A stretch of DNA of 64,000 nucleotides from Herbidospora galbida (GTDB lineage Bacteria; Actinomycetota; Actinomycetes; Streptosporangiales; Streptosporangiaceae). A program made the position numbers and the translations under genes. Below the pieces are notes generated by a model. It saw nothing but the letters and a program-made list of their open reading frames with translations, ran no database searches and was not told the origin of the DNA. How positions within the stretch are numbered: position 1 is the stretch's first letter; the number at the start of each line of letters is the position of its first letter. Positions 33,680-42,142 of the stretch are shown here, in pieces. Location: the NCBI RefSeq assembly GCF_005233835.1, contig NZ_SZQA01000029.1, positions 57,199-121,198 of the forward strand, given 5' to 3'.

Positions 33680-34834
33680 ATGAACGACCACGTCGCGCCG
33701 GGCCACGCGCACCCGCAGGCCCCGCCGCAGAACCCTGTCCAGCACATGCAGGCCGACCCCGCCACGGCCATGCCGGACCTCTCGATGGAGGCCCTGCAGG
33801 AACTTCAGGCGCGCTTGCCGATCCCGGACCAGTGGGGCCGTGGCCCGACGCCGCAGGTGCCGCTCATCCTCTCGGAGACGCCGGTGGCCCAGGACACCGG
33901 CCTGCCCATCCAGCCGGGTCGCGCGCTGCTGTACTCCACCGACACCGGCGAGATCGTCGCGCTGGCCAAGCCGCCGAAGATGTGGAAGAAGCGCAGCTAC
34001 CACTGGCGCTACGAGGTGGACCTGTCCAGTCACTTCCACGCCATCCACCTGCAACTGCCGAGCCTGTCGCCGGCCACCCACTTCCGGTTGACCGTCGATG
34101 TGGGCTGGCGGGTCTTCGAGCCCGCCAAGATCGTTCAGTGGCGTGTCTCCGACGGTTACGCCATCGTGCGCTCCCGTATCGCCGAGACGCTCCAGCCGCT
34201 CTGCCGCAGGTTCACGATCACCCAGGACGGCGCGCTGGAGGCGTACCTGATCGAGCAGATCGGCCAGGGACGAACCCACCGATACGAGGAAGGCCTGGAG
34301 GTGTTCCGGTTCTCGGTCCAGGTGAGCCACGACCCGAACGCCGCGGGACGCATGGCCGAGGGCGTGGACGCCTCGCACAAGGCCGAGCTGGCCAGGGAGC
34401 AGATCGTCAAGTGGCGCTCGGCCATCCGTACCGAGGACGACCTGATCTACATGCTGATCGACAAGAAGCCCGACCGTGTCGGCGAGATCATCAATGACAT
34501 CCGCCAGCGCCGGGAAGCCAGCATGGGCGCCAGGCTCGAACTGTTCAACAAGCTGGTGGACGGGGGCCTGGTCCAGGAAGCGGACATGGAGAACATCCGC
34601 GATCTGATCCTCCAGCCCATCGAGGGGCTCGTCCGGGCCGAGCCCACCGGGGCGTTCGGCATCGAGCAGCAGCCGCCGAAATACGTCCCCCCGGCCATCG
34701 CGCCGGCGCCCGCACGCCGGGAGGAGCCGGAGGACGTCCTCCCGGCCCAGATCGTCGAGGGTTCGGTCGACAACGTCGCCGAATGGACCCCGCCGCCGTG
34801 GTCGCGCACTGACGAGAACGGAGGCCGCCGCTGA
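33680..34834 (+). CDS. SPFH/band-7-like protein (tentative)
   Basis: 384 residues. After a Pro/His-rich N terminus, residues ~85-215 (HFRLTVDVGWRVFEPAKIV, RRFTITQDGALEAYL, FRFSVQVSHDPN) have the spacing of the SPFH/PHB domain. SHKAELAREQIVKW begins a helical region that ends in an acidic/Pro-rich tail. No membrane segment is seen, so it may assemble peripherally. A GAAGGA about 11 bases upstream could serve as ribosome-binding site. The SPFH call is fold-level inference; the gene is otherwise hypothetical. Confidence 0.55.
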   Translation: MNDHVAPGHAHPQAPPQNPVQHMQADPATAMPDLSMEALQELQARLPIPDQWGRGPTPQVPLILSETPVAQDTGLPIQPGRALLYSTDTGEIVALAKPPKMWKKRSYHWRYEVDLSSHFHAIHLQLPSLSPATHFRLTVDVGWRVFEPAKIVQWRVSDGYAIVRSRIAETLQPLCRRFTITQDGALEAYLIEQIGQGRTHRYEEGLEVFRFSVQVSHDPNAAGRMAEGVDASHKAELAREQIVKWRSAIRTEDDLIYMLIDKKPDRVGEIINDIRQRREASMGARLELFNKLVDGGLVQEADMENIRDLILQPIEGLVRAEPTGAFGIEQQPPKYVPPAIAPAPARREEPEDVLPAQIVEGSVDNVAEWTPPPWSRTDENGGRR

Positions 34835-35688
34835 TGCTCCGGCAGGCCACGGGCGGCTTCGCCCGCCCCCTCGGCGCGGCGCCGGAGGCCGCCCGCCTGC
34901 CGTGGCGGCTCCCGGACGAGCCCGCGCTCGCCGGGATCTCCGCCGACGCCGTCACCGTCGGCGGCCTCATGGTCCGGGCCGTGTCGCTGGTCGGTCCCGC
35001 GCACCGCTGCGAGGAGCCCGCGGTGCCGCGCCAGGACGCCTTCCGCCTGGGCCGCGACACCGCGAAGAACCACCTCATCGTGGCGGTCGCCGACGGCATG
35101 TCGGACAGCAGGCGCGCCCATCTGGGGGCCAACGTCGCGGTCACCGCTCTGGTCGCCCGGATCCGGGCCGACCTCGACCAGGGGATGGCCCCCGACCCGG
35201 CCGAGGTGTTCCTGGACGCGGCCCGGCAGATGGCGGGCGCGGCCTGGCAGCAGGGCGGCACCGAGGACGACGTCCGCGCCGCCGCGCTCGCCGCCGTGAT
35301 CCCGCTGCGCGCCGACCCCGCCGGGCGGCGCAGCGTCTGGCTGGCCGGCCTGGCCGACGTCGGCGCCTGGCTGCACGCCCCCGGCCGATGGAGCCGGTTG
35401 CTCGGCGCCCCCAAAACGGGCCTGGACGCCGGCCAGCTGACCGAGTTCCTCCCGTTCCACCCCGAGCGCGTCACTCCGGCCATCGTGGACGTGGCGCCCG
35501 GCGCCGTCCTCACCTTCGCCACCGACGGTCTGGGCGACGCCCTCGACGGGACGGGCGCACTGGCCGTCTGGTTCGCCGAACGCTGGGCCCGTCCGCCGCA
35601 CATCCTCGACTACATCGGGGACGTCGGCTTCGACGCCCCCGGCCTCCTCGACGACCGCACCGCCGTGACCGTCTGGTGCACGCCGTGA
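34834..35688 (+). CDS. PP2C-type protein phosphatase
   Basis: 284 residues; metal-dependent Ser/Thr phosphatase. RQDAFRLG gives the first metal Asp (Asp68), VAVADGMSD the second (Asp87, with VADG in place of FDGHGG), FATDGLGDAL the late Asp-Gly, and DDRTAVTVW the C-terminal DDxT signature. It shares one base with the gene upstream (TGATG) and overlaps the kinase gene downstream by GTGA, an obvious phosphatase/kinase pair. PP2C-TerY-TerK trios are known in Ter-type stress systems. Confidence 0.85.
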   Translation: MLRQATGGFARPLGAAPEAARLPWRLPDEPALAGISADAVTVGGLMVRAVSLVGPAHRCEEPAVPRQDAFRLGRDTAKNHLIVAVADGMSDSRRAHLGANVAVTALVARIRADLDQGMAPDPAEVFLDAARQMAGAAWQQGGTEDDVRAAALAAVIPLRADPAGRRSVWLAGLADVGAWLHAPGRWSRLLGAPKTGLDAGQLTEFLPFHPERVTPAIVDVAPGAVLTFATDGLGDALDGTGALAVWFAERWARPPHILDYIGDVGFDAPGLLDDRTAVTVWCTP

Positions 35689-36803
35689 CCGGCCCGGCTC
35701 TGGGCCGCGCCACCTGGTCGGGCAGCCCGTTCGAGATCCTCACCCCGCTGGCCGAGGTCGCGGGCCGAGGCGAGGTCGTGGCCGAGCAGAACGGCGAGTC
35801 GGAGGTCATCTACGAGTCGGCCGCGCACCCCGGCTGGCTGGTCAAGCTCTATCTGCCGGGCCTGGAGACCGGGCCCCCGGAGGTGCTCGACCGGCTGATC
35901 GCGCTGCCCTCCCTGATGCGGGCCGCCGACCTGGAGGTCGTCGACCGGAGCATCTGCTGGCCGGTGTCGCGGGTCGTGGACGCCGACCGTACCGTGGGCG
36001 TCATCCTGGCGCGGGCGCCGGAGGTGTTCACCGTCCCCATGCGCATGATCGATGGGGCGCACGCCGCGCGCGCCCTGGACGTCGACCAACTCGTTCAGAC
36101 CGACCCGGAGTTCTACACCCGCCGCGACTGGTCACCGCCCACCATGGCCGAACGGCTGGCCGTGGCCCGCGGCCTCGCCGCGGTGGGCGCCCTCCTCGAA
36201 CGGCACGACGTCGTCTACGGCGACTGGTCCTACGCCAACGCCTTCTGGGCGCGCGGCAGCGGGCGCGTCTTCGTCCTCGACATGGACTCCTGCGGGCTGA
36301 CCGACCGTCCGTGGGTCGAGTCGAAGAACTGGGACGACCCCCACGCCCCGCCGGGGTCCCGCCTGACGGTCGTGACCGACCGTTACAAGCTGGCGGTGCT
36401 CGTCCTGCGCGTCCTCACCGGGCTGCGCGGCCCCGACCTGCGGGCGGTGCATGCCGCGCTGCCCGCCAAGGTGCGCCAAGACCCCCTCGGCATGGCCCTG
36501 CTGACCGCGGTGACCTGCGGCGACCCGGCGGAACGTCCACCCCTGCCGGAACTGCACTCCCTGCTCATGGCGATCCGTGACCCCCGCCCCCGCCCCGTCC
36601 GGAACCAGGCCGTCTCCCGGCCTGTCGCGGCGCCTCCGGCGAAGCCCGCGCCGGTCCCGGAACGGAAGCCGTCCACGACCCCGTCCTGGCCGGGCCCGCC
36701 GCCGTGGGCGGGCGCCGACCGGCTGCTGCCGCTGCTGATCGGGATCTGCGTCCTGATCCTGCTGGTGGCGGCCGTGGCGGGCATGCTCGCCTCGATGTCC
36801 TGA
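35685..36803 (+). CDS. TerK/YegI-like protein kinase with C-terminal membrane helix
   Basis: 372 residues. Lys54 in GWLVKLYLPG matches the nucleotide-binding lysine; YGDWSYANAFW holds catalytic Asp180 and Asn185; VFVLDMDSCG (Asp199/Asp201) is the metal site typical of TerK/YegI-type kinases rather than DFG. A Pro-rich linker (about 300-340) leads to a transmembrane segment (LLPLLIGICVLILLVAAVAG), so the kinase domain sits at the inner membrane face. Unlike the pseudokinase earlier in this operon, its key residues are kept. Confidence 0.82.
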   Translation: MTGPALGRATWSGSPFEILTPLAEVAGRGEVVAEQNGESEVIYESAAHPGWLVKLYLPGLETGPPEVLDRLIALPSLMRAADLEVVDRSICWPVSRVVDADRTVGVILARAPEVFTVPMRMIDGAHAARALDVDQLVQTDPEFYTRRDWSPPTMAERLAVARGLAAVGALLERHDVVYGDWSYANAFWARGSGRVFVLDMDSCGLTDRPWVESKNWDDPHAPPGSRLTVVTDRYKLAVLVLRVLTGLRGPDLRAVHAALPAKVRQDPLGMALLTAVTCGDPAERPPLPELHSLLMAIRDPRPRPVRNQAVSRPVAAPPAKPAPVPERKPSTTPSWPGPPPWAGADRLLPLLIGICVLILLVAAVAGMLASMS

Positions 36804-36813
36804 AAGGACCAAC

Positions 36814-37503
36814 GTGACCACTCAGAGCGCGGAAGCGCCCCGGGCGCAGGCGCTGCCCACCTACTTCGTCCTGGACGTCTCGGGCTCGATGCGGCCCTAT
36901 GAGAAGTTGCTGAACCAGACGCTCGCCCAGATCATCAACACCCTCTACACAAGCCCCCGGATCTCCGAGTTCGTCCATCTGTCGATCTTCACCTTCGCCA
37001 ACCGGCCGCGCCTGGTGCTGAAGATGACCGAGATCACCAAGCTCGCGCAGATGCCGGTCGTCGAATGCCGGGGCTCCACCTACTTCACCCCGCTCTTCGA
37101 GGCGCTCCGCGACCGGATCGAGTTCGACCTGGCCCAGCTGGTGTCCGACGGGATCCGTCCACTGCGGCCCCTGATCTTCCTGCTCACCGACGGCGCCCCC
37201 GCCGACCAGCCGCCCGACCGCTGGATCGAGGCCTTCGACGCCCTGACCAGCCGGGCCTGGCGGCCCCATCCGCACGTCATCACCTACGGGTTCGGCGAGG
37301 CCCCCGAGAGGCTGGTCAAGCGGATGGCCACCGTCCAGGCCTTCATCGCCGAACCGGGCATGGTGACCGACGCCCAGGCGATCACCGCAGCGCTGGACAA
37401 CATGCTCAACTCGCTGGTCGCCACCGCGAAGGCCCGCACGCTCCAGGTCCCGGACCAGGTCGCCGGTTTCCGCACCCTCTCGTCGGATCTGTACGAGTCC
37501 TGA
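36814..37503 (+). CDS. TerY-like vWA domain protein
   Basis: 229 residues, a single soluble vWA domain. FVLDVSGSMRPYE carries the complete MIDAS (Asp21-x-Ser23-x-Ser25), GSTYFTPLFEAL the Thr and IFLLTDGAPAD the second Asp. It matches TerY-type proteins that travel with a PP2C phosphatase and a kinase, as here. The GTG start has AAAGGA at 36803-36808. Its stop overlaps the following ATG by one base. It is probably a metal-dependent protein-binding adaptor or kinase substrate. Confidence 0.87.
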   Translation: MTTQSAEAPRAQALPTYFVLDVSGSMRPYEKLLNQTLAQIINTLYTSPRISEFVHLSIFTFANRPRLVLKMTEITKLAQMPVVECRGSTYFTPLFEALRDRIEFDLAQLVSDGIRPLRPLIFLLTDGAPADQPPDRWIEAFDALTSRAWRPHPHVITYGFGEAPERLVKRMATVQAFIAEPGMVTDAQAITAALDNMLNSLVATAKARTLQVPDQVAGFRTLSSDLYES

Positions 37504-38759
37504 TGAGGCCCGGCCAGACGATGGGACTGTGCCTGGTCGCCGGGGTCGGCGAAGCGCACGGCCACCTGCCCGAACGGATCCTGCGCCGGGCCGGCCTGAC
37601 CCAAGTCGTCGAGGCGGCGTGCGCGCGCAGCGGATTGCGGCCCCCCGAATATCTGCCGGACGGCGTCTGCCTCACCGTCGCCGACCGCTCCGCCGCCGAC
37701 GTCCGCGACCTGGTCCGCGACATATGCGGGGCCGTGAGGACGGAGATCCGGACCGGCGGCGGGTTCCGGCTGGCGCTCACCGCGGGCCTGATCCTCCCGC
37801 CCGGTGTGGCCGGTCAGGCCCTGGCCGAAGCCGTCCGCCTGCTGGACAGCCCCGAAGTCCGATCCGCCTCCCGCCGCCTGCCCCCGTCGCCCTTGACCGT
37901 CGTCGTCTCCGACACCCTGTTCCACGACGCCGCGGCCAGCCCCGCCGACTTCCACCGCGTCCGCCTCACCCGAGGCCACGCCGCCGTGGCCTGGCTCTAC
38001 GCCCCCGACCTCCCGGAATCGGTCTCGGCGGCCACCTCGGCGGGAACCGGCAGAACGGCCCTGCCCCTGATCCGCCGGGCCCGGCGGATGATCGCGAAAG
38101 GCGACCAGGACGGCCCGGCGCTGCACCTCTTGGAACGGGCGTTGCGGCTGCTGCCCGCCCCTGACGGATCATCGGGGGAGACGGCCCTGCTGCTCCTGGG
38201 CGACTGCCATGCCCGGCTCGGCCAAGCGGAGGCCGCGGCGCAATCCTGGCGCTACCTGCTCCGGCACAGGTCCCTGTGCTGGCCCGCGTACCAGCGCCTC
38301 GGCCACCTGGAACTCGGTCGCGCCCGCCCCGACCTGGCCGTCGCCTACCTCTCGGCCGCCCTGCGCATCACCCGCGCCCACCCCGACGCCGTCACCGACG
38401 GCACCCAGTGCGCACTCCTGCTCGGCCTGTGCCGCGCATACGAGCAACTGGGCGACGACCGGGCGGCGGACGCCAGTCTGAACGACGCCGCCGACGCCGA
38501 TCCGCCCAACCCGCTGCCGTTCGTCGCCCGCGCCTGTCGCGCCGCCGCCCACGGCGACGTCCAGGCGGTGCGGCAACTGCTCGCCACCGCCCTCCTCCGG
38601 GTGAGCCGCGAGCAGCGGACCGAATTCCTCCGAAAACACTTCCAAGGGGTCGGGTCGTGGAAAGGTGGTGACCTCATAGTGGGCGTCTTATCGGAGAATG
38701 GCTTCGACACGACAGCGCTGAATCAGCCGGCGAATATTCCGCGCCCACCGGCGGGGTAA
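37503..38759 (+). CDS. Cyclase-like domain plus TPR repeats
   Basis: 418 residues. The N-terminal ~170 residues share the pattern of the 30829 and 40008 proteins: a first strand (GLCLVAGVGEAHG), a hairpin LPDGVCLTVAD, RLALTAGLILPPGVAGQALA then LLDSP, and LTVVVSDTLFHD. The first metal Asp and the GDG hairpin are lost, so catalysis is unlikely. Residues ~190-370 are TPR-like (ALHLLERALRLLP, LLLGDCHARLGQAEAAAQSW, LAVAYLSAALRI). A linker or adaptor role is inferred. The CRP-family gene follows 14 bases later. Confidence 0.68.
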   Translation: MRPGQTMGLCLVAGVGEAHGHLPERILRRAGLTQVVEAACARSGLRPPEYLPDGVCLTVADRSAADVRDLVRDICGAVRTEIRTGGGFRLALTAGLILPPGVAGQALAEAVRLLDSPEVRSASRRLPPSPLTVVVSDTLFHDAAASPADFHRVRLTRGHAAVAWLYAPDLPESVSAATSAGTGRTALPLIRRARRMIAKGDQDGPALHLLERALRLLPAPDGSSGETALLLLGDCHARLGQAEAAAQSWRYLLRHRSLCWPAYQRLGHLELGRARPDLAVAYLSAALRITRAHPDAVTDGTQCALLLGLCRAYEQLGDDRAADASLNDAADADPPNPLPFVARACRAAAHGDVQAVRQLLATALLRVSREQRTEFLRKHFQGVGSWKGGDLIVGVLSENGFDTTALNQPANIPRPPAG

Positions 38760-38773
38760 TCCGAGGTGACCTC

Positions 38774-39466
38774 ATGAACGTTCAAGGGTGGCCCGACGAC
38801 TGCTTTCTGGGGGCGCTGACTCCCGAAACCCGGGAAGAGCTGCTCAAACTCGGGCGCATGCGCGCCTGCGGCCGCGACGAGAATCTCGTCGTCCAGGGAG
38901 ATCCGGGCGGCGTCGTCTATCTGCTGCTCCAGGGCCGCGTCAACGTGGTGGCCACGGTGGAGAACGGCAACGAGTCCCTGCTCGCCATCCGCCTCCCCGG
39001 CGACCTCCTCGGCGAGATGGCCGTCCTCGGTGACATGCCCCGCACGGCCACCCTCACCGTCCGCGTCCCCAGCACGGTCCTGCTGATCTCCGGCGAGGTC
39101 TTCAAACGCTTCGTCCACGATCACCCCGACGCGTGGGCCGCCGTGGCCGCCGTGGGCGCCGACCGCCTCCGGCAGGCCAACCTCTTCCGCGCCGACGTGG
39201 CCGGTTACGAGGTCGAGCAGCGCTTGGCCCGCACCCTCCTCTACCAGCCCCGCAGGAACATCCGCCGGGTCGGCGCCCACTGGGCCGCCGACCTCCTCCA
39301 GTCGGAGCTGGCCATGCTCATCGGCGCGAAGGAGGGCACCGTCCAGAAGGCCATGCGCGGCATGAAGGAACTGGTGGAGAGCCGCCGCGGCCGCATCATC
39401 TTCCTGGACGTCCCGGGCCTGGCGCGCCTGGCCGAGATGGATCCTCCGGACTACCTGGCCGGGTGA
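38774..39466 (+). CDS. CRP/FNR family transcriptional regulator
   Basis: 230 residues. The cyclic-nucleotide-binding domain has an intact phosphate cassette (LGEMAVLGDMPRTATLTV, with Glu and Arg retained). A long C-helix is followed by a winged HTH (QSELAMLIGAKEGTVQKAM, about residues 178-196). No FNR-type cysteine cluster is present. It lies at the end of the vWA/GTPase operon and may control it. Presence of cyclase-like proteins on both sides makes a nucleotide-signal link tempting but unproven. Confidence 0.88.
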   Translation: MNVQGWPDDCFLGALTPETREELLKLGRMRACGRDENLVVQGDPGGVVYLLLQGRVNVVATVENGNESLLAIRLPGDLLGEMAVLGDMPRTATLTVRVPSTVLLISGEVFKRFVHDHPDAWAAVAAVGADRLRQANLFRADVAGYEVEQRLARTLLYQPRRNIRRVGAHWAADLLQSELAMLIGAKEGTVQKAMRGMKELVESRRGRIIFLDVPGLARLAEMDPPDYLAG

Positions 39467-39869
39467 GGGCGGCCCGGGCGAGGGCGGCCTCGGAGGCCAG
39501 CGCCGCGGCGTCCGGGTGATGGGGGGAGACGTCGGCCCCGGCGTCGACGATCAGCTCGAGGCCGCGGCGGATCTCCCATTCGCGTCCGAGCAGCCGCCCA
39601 CGCACCCGCCACGCCCGGCCGAGCGCGGCCAGGGCACGACGCCTCCACGGATCGGCGGCCGGCAGTTCGGCGATCTCCGATTCGAAAGCGGCGATCAGCC
39701 GATCGACCTGACCGCGATCGGGGCGAAGGTCCAATTCACCGAGCCGGGCTTCCAGAACGCGAAGTCGTGCGGCGTGCGGCGGCGTTTCCGCCTCGGCCCA
39801 GTTATAACCGAGTATGCGCTCCCCACCGGAAATCGGTTCGGATTCGGGATCGAATCGATCGATCGGCAT
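39396..39869 (-). CDS. Small helical hypothetical protein
   Basis: 157 residues; ATG at 39869 preceded by AAAGGA with 6-base spacing, a convincing ribosome-binding site. The sequence (RLRVLEARLGELDLRPDRGQ, RALAALGRAWRVRGRLLGRE) is amphipathic and TPR-like, resembling the N-terminal region of larger TPR or CHAT proteins. The end overlaps the convergent CRP gene by 71 bases. It is divergent from the cyclase-like/TPR gene at 40008. No function is recognised. Confidence 0.5.
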   Translation of the reverse strand: MPIDRFDPESEPISGGERILGYNWAEAETPPHAARLRVLEARLGELDLRPDRGQVDRLIAAFESEIAELPAADPWRRRALAALGRAWRVRGRLLGREWEIRRGLELIVDAGADVSPHHPDAAALASEAALARAALTRPGSPEDPSRPGAPGPGRPGR

Positions 39870-40007
39870 CTGGATCCTTTGTTCAGCCCGTCCGGAGAAA
39901 TATGAACCAATACGCTGGGGCGTTCCCCGTATCAGTCGGGGTTGGCGGTCACGGAAGCACGCCAGGATGTCGGCCAGGCAGAGCGAGCACGGGAAAACGA
40001 GGGGCAC

Positions 40008-41132
40008 ATGTCAAAACCGCGGCGAGTCCTCTGTGGGGGCGTGGACATCAAAGATTGGAGTTGGCGTGCGGTTCCCGAACAGATCCGGGCCCAGCAAAGC
40101 CTGATCAATGTGGTGTACGGCGCCTGCCGCGAGGCGGGATTACCGGAGCAGATCGTCCAGAGCAGCGGCGACGGCGTCCTGGTGATCCCGCCGGGCGACA
40201 TCGACGAGTCGGCCGTGATCCCCGATCTGATCCGCGGCCTGACCATCTCCATCCGCCAGGAGAACCGCCTGCTGAGCGACCCCGCCAAGATCCGCCTGCG
40301 GCTGGCCCTGACCAGCGGCATGGTCTCCACCGGCCCGACCGGCTTCAGCGGCCCGGCGATCATCGACTGCTTCCGCCTCCTGGACAGCCCGCCACTGAAG
40401 AAGGTGCTGAGCGACTACCCGGCGGCCGACCTGGCCGTCATCGTCTCCAACTACCTCTACATGGACGTCATCCAGCACGGCTTCCGCGACCTGCGCCCCG
40501 AGGAGTTCTGGCACGTCCAGAGCGCCCTGCCCGAGCGCGACTACACCATCAACGCCTGGATGTGGGCCTCCGACCGCACGGGAGGCCCGTCGCCCGCCGC
40601 CGGCCCGGAACCGACGACGTCCGCGCCCGCCCACTCCGACGAGATCGTCACCGCCCGCGACCTCATCCGGAGCGGAAAGCTCCGGGAGGCCACCCGAATC
40701 CTGGACGCCATCACCCCCGAAGGCGACGGCGACCGGCTGGCCGTACTCGACGCGCGCGCCGACTGTCTGATCGCCACCGGCCACCACCAGCAGGCGATCG
40801 GCCACTTGGAGGAGATGCTCCGCATCCAACCGGATGCCCCCGCCGGGGTCTATCTGCGGCTCAGCCGCGGGCACCTGGAACTGGGCAACATCCACGCCGC
40901 CCGGCACACCCTCAAGCACCTGATCGGGCTCATCCCGGTGGAGCCGGAGGCCTACCTGGAACTGGGGCGGCTGGAACGGCTGGCGGGAGACCGCGGGTCG
41001 GCGCTGACCCATCTGGCGGAGGCGGCGAAACTGCTCGCGGCAGAGGGGATGGCGGGCCGGCTGATCGAGGAACTACTGGAACTGTCCGCAACTCAACCGG
41101 TGATCACACCCGGCCGAGCAGGGCAGGCTTGA
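40008..41132 (+). CDS. Cyclase-like domain plus TPR repeats, metal residues retained
   Basis: 374 residues; ATG at 40008 with GAGGGG upstream. VDIKDWSW (Asp13) and SSGDGVLVIPP (Asp55 in the GDG hairpin) are positioned like the two metal-binding aspartates of class III nucleotidyl cyclases; IRLRLALTSGMV and GFSGPAIIDCFRLLDSPPL complete the fold. The transition-state and base-selecting residues are not evident. TPR-like repeats occupy about 215-350. It shares the two-domain layout of 37503-38759 but is its own transcription unit after the CRP gene. Activity is uncertain. Confidence 0.7.
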   Translation: MSKPRRVLCGGVDIKDWSWRAVPEQIRAQQSLINVVYGACREAGLPEQIVQSSGDGVLVIPPGDIDESAVIPDLIRGLTISIRQENRLLSDPAKIRLRLALTSGMVSTGPTGFSGPAIIDCFRLLDSPPLKKVLSDYPAADLAVIVSNYLYMDVIQHGFRDLRPEEFWHVQSALPERDYTINAWMWASDRTGGPSPAAGPEPTTSAPAHSDEIVTARDLIRSGKLREATRILDAITPEGDGDRLAVLDARADCLIATGHHQQAIGHLEEMLRIQPDAPAGVYLRLSRGHLELGNIHAARHTLKHLIGLIPVEPEAYLELGRLERLAGDRGSALTHLAEAAKLLAAEGMAGRLIEELLELSATQPVITPGRAGQA

Positions 41133-42117
41133 GCTCGACCCAGGCCCGGAGCTCGTCGGAAGACGTGAGGAACGGCGCGCACGGCTCGATGGCGTGGATC
41201 TGGCTGCGAAGCCGGCGGGCCAGCCGGATGTCATCCGGATCGACGAGCCGTCGCGCACAGAGCCGGGCCGCCTCGGCCAGAGGCGGCGCCGCCGCCAGCC
41301 ACCGCTCGACCGCCTCGTCCATCGAAGGCAGATCATCCGCCCGGACGCGACCCAGCGCGATGATCAGATTGACCGCCCCCTCGTCGGGGGTGTCGACCCC
41401 ACGCTCGACCGCATGCCGGTCGAGCGCCATGCCCAGCCGTCGCCACCGGACCGTCTCCTCGGGCCTCCCACCGGTCTGCCGGGCGACGACGGCCCGGAGA
41501 CCGGCCCACCAGTCGCCCCGGCCGGGCTCGGCCTCCGGTTCCCGTCTGTCGAGCCATCTCCGCAGATCCTGGTCGGACAGCGTGAGGATGTGCCGGGCGT
41601 AGCCAGCGAAGCGCTGGAGCCGGCCGGAGAAGACCGTCGGCCCGAGCACCTTGAGCACCGTTCCGGGAGGCTCGTCGTATGCACGGGCGTCCGACACCGC
41701 GAGGAACCCGATCCGCGACGTGGGCTCCCCATACTCGACACACCCGTCGTCGTGCGACGACCGCTCCCTCAGCGCGAACCCCCGCGCCCGCACGGCGGAG
41801 AGCAGTTCACCGGCGTCGAGGCGGGAGGGGAAAGCGCCGTAGCGCTCCACGAGGACGGATTCGATCCCGTGGTCGGCGGTGAGCTCCGGCAGCCGGTGAG
41901 CCTGCGCGCCGAAATAGGCGACCTCCCACGTACGCCGAGGCCCGCCGCGCGCCCACCCGAACTCGACCAGGCCGAAGTCCGAGATCACATCCCGCGGGAC
42001 GTCGGCGGCGAACTCCCGCCCGAACACCGCCTCCACGTCGGGTCGTTCGCTCGTATGGTCCAGCCCGAGCACCGTGCCCGTGACGACCAGATCGGCGAAG
42101 AAGTCGAGACCGCCCAC
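41104..42117 (-). CDS. Hypothetical protein, unknown family
   Basis: About 337 residues from a GTG at 42117 (another in-frame GTG at 42135 would add six); neither has a clear Shine-Dalgarno. The N-terminal part, GLDFFADLVVTGTVLGLDHT and FGLVEFGWARGG, resembles small immunity-like or SMI1-like actinobacterial proteins; the C-terminal ~180 residues are helical. It is convergent with 40008-41132, overlapping by 29 bases. No signal peptide, membrane segment or catalytic motif is visible. Confidence 0.6.
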   Translation of the reverse strand: MGGLDFFADLVVTGTVLGLDHTSERPDVEAVFGREFAADVPRDVISDFGLVEFGWARGGPRRTWEVAYFGAQAHRLPELTADHGIESVLVERYGAFPSRLDAGELLSAVRARGFALRERSSHDDGCVEYGEPTSRIGFLAVSDARAYDEPPGTVLKVLGPTVFSGRLQRFAGYARHILTLSDQDLRRWLDRREPEAEPGRGDWWAGLRAVVARQTGGRPEETVRWRRLGMALDRHAVERGVDTPDEGAVNLIIALGRVRADDLPSMDEAVERWLAAAPPLAEAARLCARRLVDPDDIRLARRLRSQIHAIEPCAPFLTSSDELRAWVELKPALLGRV

Positions 42118-42142
42118 CGCGCCATCGTGCCCCACCGATGGG

